From Opisthocomus hoazin (taxonomy: Eukaryota > Chordata > Aves > Opisthocomiformes > Opisthocomidae), in assembly GCF_030867145.1 (NCBI RefSeq), contig NC_134415.1:74491300-74555299 (forward strand): 64,000 bases of DNA, written 5' to 3'. Every line of letters begins with the position of its first letter. Within the stretch, counting starts at the first letter, position 1. Positions 50,001-59,748 of the stretch are shown in pieces. Made by a program: the position numbers and the translations under genes. The notes beneath the pieces are model-generated. The model did not search any database. It was not told the DNA's origin and was given only the letters and a program-made list of their open reading frames with translations.

Positions 50001-50006
50001 GTGCAG
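37754..50006 (+). CDS. MCM9: MCM9 DNA helicase, residues 1-385 (partial)
   Basis: Join of 37754-38063, 42663-42979, 44800-44881, 45809-46009, 48489-48614 and 49887-50006. All introns are GT-AG and phases match. MCM9 forms a hexamer with MCM8, acting in the nucleus in homologous recombination, crosslink repair and mismatch repair. The ATG lies in a strong context (A at -3, G at +4), and the protein begins [20 protein letters not shown] as in the family. The fragment has the helical N-terminal domain (about 1-100), the OB-fold with a zinc finger (C149, C152, C174, C180) and the start of the AAA+ core with Walker A GDPGTGKS (K360). Walker B, arginine finger and the C-terminal tail are not in the window; they are expected to the right, beyond 64,000. 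Identity is certain; completeness of the gene in this genome cannot be judged here. Confidence 0.97.
38064..42662 (+). other. MCM9: MCM9 intron 1 with CR1 copy
   Basis: A 4.6-kb GT-AG intron in phase 1. A sense-oriented CR1 fragment occupies about 38205-38996, only 140 bp past the donor. The remainder is ordinary AT-rich sequence, in which I see no exon or RNA gene. Confidence 0.9.
38205..38996 (+). mobile_element. CR1 LINE 3' fragment
   Basis: It starts at ATGAGGTTCAGCAAGGCCAA, continues through the reverse-transcriptase tail in broken frames ([24 protein letters not shown] and [12 protein letters not shown] blocks) and ends with CATTCTGTGATTCTATGATT. It is about 790 bp and 5'-truncated, with a frame interruption near 38464. 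Confidence 0.95.
42663..42979 (+). CDS. MCM9: MCM9 coding exon 2 (zinc finger)
   Basis: This completes Gly104, then reads [20 protein letters not shown] onward through the OB-fold start and the zinc finger (CNKC at 149-152, CLNEEGC at 174-180) to KIQEQ before GTAAAA. The zinc-finger cysteines are all present. Confidence 0.98.
42980..44799 (+). other. MCM9: MCM9 intron 2
   Basis: A 1.8-kb GT-AG intron. Near its start, the minus strand has a 104-codon frame with several cysteines (43050-43364) that I cannot assign. No CR1 was seen. Confidence 0.9.
44800..44881 (+). CDS. MCM9: MCM9 coding exon 3
   Basis: After CTCCTAG it reads [27 protein letters not shown] plus one base of the Gly codon before GTGAGG. 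It covers residues 210-236 within the OB-fold domain. Confidence 0.97.
44882..45808 (+). other. MCM9: MCM9 intron 3
   Basis: A 927-bp GT-AG intron in phase 1. A minus-strand 129-codon frame (45339-45728) has no recognised similarity and is probably chance. Confidence 0.9.
45809..46009 (+). CDS. MCM9: MCM9 coding exon 4
   Basis: The exon reads [20 protein letters not shown], then [22 protein letters not shown] sequence to [10 protein letters not shown] and one base of Gly before GTTAGT. It covers the end of the OB domain and the linker to the helicase core. Confidence 0.97.
46010..48488 (+). other. MCM9: MCM9 intron 4
   Basis: A 2.5-kb GT-AG intron. It contains a short 27-bp tandem-like duplication (46934-46960 and 46965-46991) and an (AAAAT)-like stretch near 48290-48310. 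No mobile element was identified. Confidence 0.88.
46934..46991. repeat. Short tandem duplication, 31-bp period
   Basis: Two 27-bp copies (46934-46960 and 46965-46991) with the core TTTGGAACAAGAACATTTCT differ at a single position and are separated by CCTC. Confidence 0.9.
48489..48614 (+). CDS. MCM9: MCM9 coding exon 5
   Basis: The exon reads [20 protein letters not shown], then [21 protein letters not shown] plus one base of Gly before GTTAGT. This is the conserved run into the ATPase core. Confidence 0.97.
48615..49886 (+). other. MCM9: MCM9 intron 5
   Basis: A 1.27-kb AT-rich GT-AG intron with a C-rich tract just before the acceptor. Nothing else was recognised. Confidence 0.9.
49887..50006 (+). 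CDS. MCM9: MCM9 coding exon 6 (Walker A)
   Basis: The exon reads [20 protein letters not shown], then [19 protein letters not shown] and one base of Gly before GTATGT. It contains the intact P-loop GDPGTGKS with K360. This is the last MCM9 exon found in the window. The frame stays open 45 codons past the donor. Confidence 0.97.
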
Positions 50007-50143
50007 GTATGTGCTTCCTCATCTGGAATGCTTTACTTTTTTCACTCGAATATGTTCACATAGAGGCCTTCTATATATATGAACGTATGTGCTCAGGTTG
50101 TACGAGCACAGTTGAAGCAAAGAACTGCTGTGGAGGCAGATGA
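50007..50143 (+). other. MCM9: In-frame read-through into MCM9 intron 6
   Basis: If the exon 6 donor is not used, the frame continues for 45 codons (Gly386, then [20 protein letters not shown] and a Cys-rich end NCCGGR) to TGA at 50141-50143. This would give a product of about 430 residues with Walker A but no Walker B. An AATAAA at 50784-50789 could end such a transcript. It is a possibility, not a demonstrated exon. Confidence 0.35.
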
Positions 50144-50783
50144 GGCTCGACACGACCCTCTGCGGAAGGGCAGTTCTGCCCTTTCTGCTGTGTCAGCGGA
50201 GCAGTGTGATTGGCTTCTAACAGGGAGCCTTACTAGCCTCATCCAGAGGCACCTCTCACTGGTTTTCTACCAGAGGACAATCTAGACCTGCGGTTTTAGT
50301 TTTCTTCCCACCTATGACAAATCTGACATCTTTCCACAGCTCACACTGCGTGATGGACTAGCATGATTTGGTGTCTCCTGAACAGATACTCTCCTCTCTT
50401 CTGTTCTTTTATGGGTTCTGGCTGGGTGCCAGTTTGATTTCCGCTTACTTTCTGGAAACTCACACCTGTGCTGAGGAATTATTTCTGACTCGTGAAGATG
50501 GTTTCAGGATGTTTTTTTTGTTAAATGTAGGTATGTCCCAGCTTGTTCTGAATGCCAGGTATCTTTACAGACTCTTCTGGGGAGAATGTGCAAGGTCAGA
50601 TTACCTCTGCAAATGACTTTATTTGAGCAAATGACTATATTGCTAGTACATTCAAAATCACAAAATAATTAGGGATAAACCCCAGTGTTTCAGCTAGCAT
50701 GTGTAACTTGAATGTTTCTCAAATAGTGCTGCTTTTCATTGTATGTCTGGGAAACAGCATTATTTATACATGGAAAAAAACAG

Positions 50784-50789
50784 AATAAA
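50784..50789 (+). promoter_or_regulatory. Candidate intronic polyadenylation signal
   Basis: AATAAA followed by a T run, about 640 bases after the read-through stop. It would terminate a short MCM9 transcript if intron 6 is retained. Confidence 0.3.
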
Positions 50790-52795
50790 TTTTTTCCAGG
50801 TCTGTAGCTATGTGAACATGTGTATACTGGGTTTTCTGTATCTGTGGAAGTGGAACGTAATGCCAAACATACACACTCTTGTGTGCAGGGAACTAGTTAT
50901 GAAACACATAGGCCTCTGGTTTTCCGTTCAAACTGTTGACAAGTAGGTCTGGAGAGAAGCTGGAGAGAACATTTCGGCTCAGCATAAACTTTTTTCCACC
51001 TTTTGTTCTGTGTTAAGAACTGGGAACAGGCTGGATGATTGAAGTTTTGCTAGGGGACTGACAGTGACTTCGGGTGAAATTTTGCCGTGCATTTCAATGT
51101 GACTTTGCCCACTTCTGTCGGTAGTAATCTCCCTGTGTCAGCTGCTCTTGGCCTCTGATGTTGCTGTTGCCTTCTTCACCATGTCTCCTTCCTGTGCTTC
51201 ATTTTCTGTATGATTTTCTTTCCAGCTCAGCCATGATACCTAGGTTCAAAGACATTTCCCTGAAAAACAGTATTGCAGTTTACAAGCTTGCTGTGTTATC
51301 TGTGCCATAGAATCAGCTGTAATGATGTGTGGAGATGGAGTTTCATCGTATGAAACAATTGTCTTTGGTCTTTTAGATCACCTACATCTCACTTAACTAT
51401 TCCTTATATTTTAAAAAGCCTCTCCCTCTCCCTGCTGCCTCCCCCTGAAATTTGACAGCAGGTGCACCAAATTTCCACCTTAAAATTTTTTAGGATCCTT
51501 ATCACAAATGAAACTGGAGACCCTAGCAAGAAATCTTACTAAGCCTAGCTTAATTTCAGGGAACCTTTCCGTGGCTAGAACTGCTGGACTAAAGCATTAA
51601 TTTCTAGCCCAGGAGTTTGGATGTGGTGTGAATTATTTTCTTTGGCTTCCCTGTGCAAGGAGTGTCTTACTTATGAATATGTTTGTAACTGTACCTAACG
51701 TTGATTTTGTCAACTTTGCTCTCCATGCAGAAGCTCCAAATTATAACTTTAGAAAACTATTAAATTGCTTTACTTGTCGTAATTGCACACTTCAAATTAT
51801 CAGTTTCTGCTTTCTCACAAGAGGAAAGTCCTAGCACACATTTTTCCCTCCAGCGTACTAAGACTAAATCCGTAAGTTCCACTTACAAATAGGTCCTTAC
51901 TCTATATAAAAAGCAGCCTGGATTTCAGTTTAATTGCTGGCTCTGGGATTACAGTCCACATAGGTGAAAAGACACACCTGATGTTTAGTAAACCCTGGAG
52001 AAGTGTAAAAGCTGTCTTACCTTTGGATTCCTCTTTTAGAGAAAACTGCCGGTATCTAACCAACCTTTGGTAAGATTTTGTGCATTAACATGTCTTGTAC
52101 CCTTTACCTATCCAGTGCTGTTTTAGGATATGACCTACTTACCAACCGTAGAATTAGCATTCTGCTTCCAAAACTGTCTATCATATCAGTTTTCCCTGGT
52201 TTTCTGTACAAGTATTTGTAGGTAGCAGGACAGCATATTAGATCATTAACATTTCACTTTGTGCCAAAATTCCTTTTCTTTCCAGCTCCACCTTAGGTAT
52301 CGTGTGCTTTGAGACTCACTATGATCCTTCGGGGCCCTGTGGTGTCATGTGGCTGCTGCAGCCCGTTACCCCATCCAGACCTAACTGCAGTGGCCTCACA
52401 GAATTTCAGAAAACAGCGACCTAACTCCGCAGCTTGATTTGCTGCTGGGCCTCTGCTTTTTCCAACAGTTTCTTGCCTCCCCCAGCACTTTGTAAACAAG
52501 TGCTGTGCTTTATCAGGTGGGTTTTGCCTGATTCAGACAGTATGACCCAGGCTAAACCCCTGCTTTCTTGTTCTAGTGAATTGGAATGGAAGACCTTCAT
52601 CTTTCTTGTCTCACCAACAGGCGCAAGTTGCCTGCTTGCTGCAAACAGCCCTTACAAATGACCTATAATGTCGTCTTTGTTTTGGAAAAAACAGAACTTT
52701 ACCATCACGCTCTGGATAGTGTTTCAGAGTTTACTTGTTTTATTAGGTTACGTTTCTTGCAAACACTTAGTAGAGATTTTCTGTTCAGAGTTCCC

Positions 52796-53194
52796 TGCAA
52801 GTTCTCTGCAGGCTGTTCAGCCTGGAGAAGAGAAGGCTCCGGGGAGACCTTACTGCAGCCTTCCAGTACCTGAGGGGAGCCTGCGAGAAGGCTGGAGACA
52901 GACTTCTTACAAGGGCATGTAGTGATAGGACAAGGGGTAATGGCTTTAAACTGAAAGAGGGTAAATTTAGATTAGATATAAGAAAGGAGTTCTTCACTCT
53001 GAGGGTGGTGAGGCACTGGAACAGGTTGCCCAGAGAAGCTGTGGCTGCCCCCTCTCTGGAAGTGTTCAAGGTCAGGTTGCATGTGGCTTTGGCCAGCCTG
53101 ATCTAGTGGAAGGTGCCCCTGTCCATGGAAGTGGGGTTGGAACTAGGCTATCTATAAGGTCCCTTCCAATTCAAACTATTCTGTGATTCTAAGT
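52796..53194 (+). mobile_element. CR1 LINE 3' end
   Basis: The CR1 body starts near AGGCTGTTCAGCCTGGAGAA, continues through GACAAGGGGTAATGGCTTTA and GGTTGCCCAGAGAAGCTG, and ends AACTATTCTGTGATTCTAAG. It is 5'-truncated, about 400 bp. The left edge is approximate. Confidence 0.94.
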
Positions 53195-56100
53195 TTATGA
53201 CTTCTGTGAGGAACTGGGGCTTGTTCCTCCCACATCTCTTGTAATAAATGTTGGCAGCCAGAAGGCCAGCCCACATTCAACAACTCAATGGGAAAAAAAT
53301 TTTTGACCGTTATAGGACATTCTGTAAATAAGACAGGGAAACCATCTGTCCCACTGTCTGGTTCTGTCTACACAGTGTTCAGTTTTTGTAAAGGCCTGTT
53401 TCATTCCTCCTCCCCTGCAGTGGCTCATCTCAGAATGACAGGGAGTGATTAAGGTACCTTTAATTTTTATAAATTGATAGTTTTCCAGAAAAAAAAAAAG
53501 AGACTTAGTAAGGTTTAACAAATTCTCTCAGTTGGTTCCCACTTTACCACTGAGTTTAACCAACTGTTTTGCAGTCCTCAGAGACACAGTGCTGCTTGTG
53601 CATAATTGGATGAGATAATCACTAGTAAGAAAATATTTCATTTTCCCTTGGAGTTTGCGATATGCAGTGATCAATTGACTTGACTCCGCAGGGACAGGAA
53701 CCAACACGTGCCTGCTACTGGCGGGTCTGGAGCTCGTGGACATCCAGGCCAGAGTTATTCCTTCTGTTTCCTGGTGCATATTTGGCTGTTCACATTTCTG
53801 CAGAGTTTCGTTTGGTGTTTTGTCCCTCCACAGATGGACTGTGTAAAGAGTTTCGTGAACTGTATTTAGAACAGCTTGTCTAAAGATCTGGGAGGCTCTC
53901 AGCCATCTCTCCAGCTCTCCAGTTCTGTACAATATGCCTTCCTGAGCTGAATGAAATGCAGCCTTCTGGTCTTTCCTCTTACAGCCTCTACAGAGCCTTG
54001 GGAGTACTGCCTTTTTGCAGCGTCTGCCATTGTCCATATCATGCCAACAGCAGTTTGGTACCATGTTGTTTTTTTTCTATTGAAGGCAACTAACTCAGGG
54101 GGAAACCACCATTTTTCTTCTTCATAGTAAGCCCCTCCCTGCTAGGCAGGCTTCAGGTGCTAACAGTTGTCTCTCTTCTGAGCCAATAAAACAATTTCAA
54201 AGTGGCCGACGTGAGCCCTCCAGCTATGGTTATGCATAGAGTATGTGGTGTCAGTGTCCTGAAGTAAGAAAGAGACTGAAACTGGAAACATTTCTCGCTC
54301 TTCGTAGATCCCCAAACTGTCCCTGGGCATTCCCTAGTTGACACAGGCCAAGGCAGTGCCAAAGAACACGCTAACAGTTTTACTACGGTGGATCCATACC
54401 CTGTCCCTGATCAGGTTATGAACAGATGCAGCCTTTAGGCCACTATTTTCAGATCTTCCCTTCTACCACAGGATTCTTAATTGTTTTCCTGAATATTTGT
54501 AATTGTACATGAACTTGGAAGTATTTTCTATCAGCATGTACCTTGAAAATATTTTCCTGAGAGCGTGACTTCTTTGGCTGTTCCTTAAACAGTTTGGTCT
54601 CAAGTTGAAGAGGCCTTAACTCTGTAGGAAGTCTGCTAGACTTCTGGAAGGAATGAATTTTGAAGTTGCGATCAGACCTCATCAGAGATAACGCCACATC
54701 TGTAGGAATGTCTCATCTCTTACAGATCCTTTAATTCCCTTAAATTCCCTCTCAGTAATGTTGCTCCAAGATGGCTTTGTCCTGAGACAGAGCTTACCTT
54801 GCCTACCTGCATGCAAAAGACTATTTAGCAAAGTAGGTATCTCTCTTTAGAAATCTTGGCCTGTTCATACATCTGTATCTGAAGACCTGTAGTTAGGATG
54901 GACAGTAAATACTGCAGGAGCAGCATCTTTGTGATACTGGCTGGAGGTGTTGGGTCTTACACACTTCTGGCATAATACATCCAGGCAGGCTTTCATCAAA
55001 CTTTTTCGTCCTACTGTTGAAATGGCAGGTATTTCAAGCAGTTGGTTTTTGGATGGATGTCCTATGTCTTCAGGATTCCCTTTACCATACCATAAAGGCC
55101 CTACTTCTTCCCAGTTTGTATCAGTTAGGTCTGCCACACCTTTCTAGTGAGATAGGACAAACTGGAGGACTCCCTTATGTTGAAAGTTAGGCCTCCTTAT
55201 CTCGTATTTCAGGGGGTGTTACGGAGGGAGACCCAAGAACTCATTTCAGCCAGTTCTTAACACGTAGCTATTGCCTGGTTCATCTGGTGTAGCTCTTCTG
55301 CAGCACACACACCTCCTTCCTCTGATTTCCTCTGTCTGCAGGGAGGCAGTCACATCCCTCGTGCCATGGACAGTGAGTACCCAGCCATGCCTCCAAGCTA
55401 GTATTACGGACAGTTGGAAATGTTGAAGTGCATCCTCCCTCCATCCCCTCCCCAAAGGGCCTTTCCTTTCTAAGTTCCAGATACAAGCCTGGGTTTTGCC
55501 TGTAACAAAGCCTCCCTAGTGACTCCAGCTGGCTCTTCTTTCGCATTCTTCTGTGCCTGGACCAAAAATCAAGCAAAAATCCCTCCACCTGTCTTCTGCA
55601 GTCCAGCTCTAATATCACACACTAAAAGACCAGCTCTTAAGAAGCAGAACTTTTAACTGGAAACATAAATACAAATGGGAAGGCCTAGCATGTGTAGTTC
55701 CACGCACACTGCCAGCCCTTACAGGAGGTTGGTCAGTTTTGCTGGATCTTCCCAGTTGACACTGAGCAGAGCCCTCCAGCTAGCAACAGGGACAATTAAC
55801 CCATAATCTTCTTTGGCTCTCAAAAAAATGAGAAAACTTGCAAGCATGCAGACCACTGCTATGGATAAGGGGTAGGCTAGTTAAGTATGGGAAAGCTCTC
55901 CTGCAGCTGCCCAGACAGAAGCTACAAGATTTAGTTAACTTTCCTCTTTTTCCATCTCTTGTAAATGAGGATTTGCCAGGAGTGTACGTGGTGTACATAA
56001 GACATCTTGGGTTTTTTCCCTTTTTCTTCCCTACCACCATTTTCGGATGGCAGTGGACAATATTTGTACAGCTGCAAGTGGCTAGCCTCCAGTTTGAGCC

Positions 56101-58126
56101 GACTTCCAGAAAATCAGCAGTTGAGGCCCTAAAAAGGAAAATAATAGACTGCCAGATCATCAGATTTGTCTTTGTGACTTTGTCACTCGCATCTCAAAAA
56201 TACAGATTGTCTGGCAAGCTATAAACTAAGCTACTGCGGTTATTGTAACAAAGTTCTGAGTTGTTACAGTCTTGAAGATTGGTCCTAAGGGTTGGCTTTT
56301 TCAGTGAGTCTCTGCAGAGCCACTGGAGAGGTTAGATTTCACCAGCCCCCATTATAACGGAGCCGGAGCCTTGCTGTCCGCTTCAAACTCAGAGGGCCAC
56401 AGTAATTCAGACTGAAGGTGATGCATGAATAATCACAAGGACTCTTAAGATGGACAAGTTTTTTTCAAGCTAGACATAAAATCCCCCGTCCATGTTTTTC
56501 ATCCCTAATGTTACTTTGCCTGATCAATTTACTTCTTTGTACGTGAATAACCTCTGATAAGCATTGTGACAATCTTCTAATGGAATCAAGTCTTATCTAT
56601 CTGAGGTCAATATAGTGAGATGAATCACTAGTCCCATCAAAAGAATCCCTACCATTCCCTTGCACCTTGGTGGTCTCTGCAAGTGGAAGGTTGTGGGAAG
56701 GTAAACTCATCCTCGACCTTGAAATTGTAATGCTGTGCTGTCTGCACTGGCTGGCTGTACCTCATGCGTATAGCCCTGCTGTTTCAAAACTTTCAGAGAT
56801 CAGGGAGAAGTCTTTATTATAGAGATGCCTTATATGCACTGTATCTTTTAATACCACTAAGTTTGTGCTCTGATTTTGCCTGATGATCAGACCTGAACCC
56901 TCTAGAGCACTGGAATTTGGTTTCTCAAATTCTGTGGCTCTGGAATGTGATTTTGCCAGGAAATGTGATATTCAGAAGACAGTGTGTATGGACTGGTAAG
57001 ATATGGACAAAGTTCTACAAGACCTGAGAGGCATCCAGTCTCCCAAAAAGCACAGAAAGACCATTTCTCTTGCAAAGATCATGAGGCGCTCTCATGTGGT
57101 ATGGTTGTTCTCCAGTTTTCACCAAGCACCGTAGGGTTATTTTTTTTTTCCCCCCTGTAATTGGTGGGTCAGCTATATCCAGGATGTGTTAGTGTATCAG
57201 GTAAGGTGGTGCCAAATTCTACTGCAGCATCATGCCATCTGCTCTAGCTCGAAGTTTATAGCACTCGAGTTCATGTGCACAGTTGACTTTTCCTCCTAAC
57301 CAGAGCAATAGATCTTCGCTTTCTGATTTCTCTGAATTAACTGGTTTGCAGGGTGACGTAGTTTTGCTGACTGTATGTTGTAGTTGATTCTGCAATAGCA
57401 GTAACACAGTTTGCTTCCATCACTTTGTGGCACATGCTTCTAAGAAGCCTTCATGTTACTGATGGGTAGATTCTGTTTACAGCTTGTACTTGATCACATT
57501 TTCTTTTGAATCTTGAACAGGTGCAAGGGTTGGAAATGCTACTGCAGTAGCCTTAGCTCAAGGCAGACTTCACTAGCCTGCCAATCTTTCAGCAGATGAC
57601 CAAGTCATTTACATGCTTACATTGAAGAGGTATCTTAAATAGATTCATAAATAGAACAATTAAGTGCATGAAAAATTTCAGTGTGTCACTGTAGACCTTA
57701 AAGTTGCAATATAATTGAAAATCAAAAGGCCTTTCTTAGAAGTTCACATCATTTCAGCCCTCAAGTGAAGCAACTGCTGGTTTGGGGGACCGGTTCTTTG
57801 TGTTAAGCCATACAGATATTAGAGTGTTAGTATTTTTAAATTGCCAATCATAATTCTAAACAATTACAGAGAGATTGTCAAAAGCACACATTAGAATTAC
57901 GGTTCCAAATATTAATGGATTTCATTAAATTCATTCAGCTACCATATGTACTGCTGAATTTCCATACAAGAAAAACATGTGCACATACATTCCTTTCCAA
58001 TTTAAAAAATATACGTTAGAAATGCAGACAACTTCACTAATGCTGTGGAAAGACAGAAGTGCTAACTGCTTGGGACATCTTCATCCCTGTTAGAGAATGC
58101 AGTAAGAGAAGAGAAAGTGTTCTATT

Positions 58127-58132
58127 TTTATT
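58127..58132 (-). promoter_or_regulatory. ASF1A: Candidate polyadenylation signal of ASF1A
   Basis: The plus strand reads TTTATT, giving AATAAA on the minus strand about 1.4 kb past the ASF1A stop. ATTAAA variants nearer the stop (for example near 59254) are alternatives. Confidence 0.35.
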
Positions 58133-59535
58133 CAGAGCTATACTGTCAGTCATCATGAAATTCACCCTTTTTTTTTAAGGCCCTAGAACCTACAAGGGTT
58201 CACAGTTTGGACAGGACAGTTAGTGGTAACTAGCAGAACTATATTCTTGTAATCGTGACATGACAGATTACAATTTTAAAAGCATATATAGTCACAGTAA
58301 ACGTATAAGGCTGATGAGGATTGGAAGGAATAACTCAATTGTTAAGTGTCATAATGTCTTACATCTTTACAATTTACTGCCTAGTTCTTTCCATCTTCAA
58401 GGATACCTCAGGTAATAGGGATATCTTAGTGCAAGAGCTTCAGGGCAGGCAATGTATTCTTGAGCATGTCATGCCTGTCACAACAAGGTTTGAACCTTGA
58501 TATATTTCAGTGCATAGGATTGCCTTAAAAGGGTAGTTAGAAAAGTTTTAAATTCTAAATGTTTCAAAATGCTGAAAGCAGGCATCTAAACCCTGTATTA
58601 CTAGTTAAAAAGACAGGAAGAACAGAGCATACCTGAAAATAAATGCACCAACCCAGCAGCTGTATATAATAATCTTGCAGAAGAGTACTTTTTGGATACT
58701 CATGCTACTCCTTTTCATGCTTTTCTAGTAATTGCTTGAATCCTTACAACCAACTGTGTGTGCTATTAGGGTAGCTGAAAAATGGTTCTTTGCTGTGATA
58801 CCTACCCAAATTCATATGAAACATTGTCCTTAAACCAGTCTGACTAAACAGCAGCAGCAGGAGATTTAAAAAAAAAAAAAAAAACCTACACCACAGTTCT
58901 AAAATCCAAGATAGCAGATGGTAAATCTCAAATTGCATGCTTTAAGTAACAAGTATGTGCCTTCAAAGGAAAAGAAGTTTGCACCTAAAATTACACTGTG
59001 CTGCCTGCTTTCACAGCAAGAGGACTTTTTTGGACTTTTTTTTTTTTGAGATACTTTTTTCTTTGTGCTTCATGTAATGACAGTTTTGTTCATAAGCTGC
59101 TATTAAAGGGCACTTTATATTTGGCAATCTGGATATCAGAGATGAGGACATGGCATTATTCCTTCATTCTGCCTGAATGTTTTAACTTTTTTTTTTTTTT
59201 TAGCTTTTAATAGTGCTTACAAAGTAAAGGGGGGAGGGGGAGAATATGTATACTTTAATCAGGTTTGGTTTAGACCACATAGAATAACACATTAGAGAAA
59301 AAAGGCAATTACTTAAAAATAGTTGTATTTATATTCCACAATTTGCTCAAATACTGTTTGTTTTGGGGTTTTTTTTTCGTTTTGTTTTTTTTTTTTTTTA
59401 TAAACTTTCTACAGGATGTTTTAAAACAAGTTCTTCACATTGCTTGTCAACTATGTACTTATGGAATTTGAAGGAAATAGTTCTGGTTGTTTTTACAGTT
59501 TAACACATGTACAGTACCAAAATGACGGTGGTTAG
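58127..59535 (-). other. ASF1A: ASF1A 3'UTR (extent inferred)
   Basis: Downstream of the ASF1A stop on the minus strand. It contains A tracts on the minus strand (plus-strand T runs at about 59187-59203 and 59381-59400) and one T tract (plus-strand A run at about 58867-58884). The first clear minus-strand AATAAA is at 58127-58132, about 1.4 kb after the stop, in keeping with the long 3'UTRs of ASF1A in other vertebrates as I recall. ATTAAA variants lie closer. Confidence 0.45.
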
Positions 59536-59748
59536 TCACATGCAGTCCATATGAGATTCTAACATAACACTTAATGAGTTTTCTGATGTTGACCACCCCT
59601 TTGATGCTGAAGGTAATGCATCTGTAGAAAGCAGTGACTGTAGATTTGGGTTGCTGCTCTCTGCATCTTCCAGTTTTTCAGTGTTGTCCTCCCAATTAAT
59701 GTGGAATCTTGTCACTCTAGGATTAGATGCCAAAATATTCCTTTGAAG
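59536..59748 (-). CDS. ASF1A: ASF1A last coding exon
   Basis: After the acceptor TTCTTTCCCAG it reads LQRNILASNPRVTRFHINWE, then the acidic tail DNTEKLEDAESSNPNLQSLL and onward to SHMDCM and TGA (59538-59536). It covers residues 135-204. The tail is the region phosphorylated by Tousled-like kinases in other vertebrates. Confidence 0.98.
   Translation of the reverse strand, partial: LQRNILASNPRVTRFHINWEDNTEKLEDAESSNPNLQSLLSTDALPSASKGWSTSENSLSVMLESHMDCM

Larger units (their letters stand above)
50144..59535. other. MCM9 intron 6, left part, up to the ASF1A stop
   Basis: No MCM9 exon was recognised after 50006. The stretch holds a CR1 fragment (52796-53194), a segment of about 53.5-56.2 kb with several long minus-strand frames of 69-178 codons that match no family I know, and a pyrimidine-rich tract near 57138-57156. 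From about 58,100 rightwards it is likely ASF1A 3'UTR on the minus strand. Assignment as MCM9 intron is inferred from the missing 3' half of MCM9. Confidence 0.7.

Noticed and set aside
50007..59535. Search for the next MCM9 exon (Walker B, CIDEFN-type motif) on the plus strand
   Set aside because: No stretch encodes the expected motif. The exon must be beyond the window if the gene is intact.
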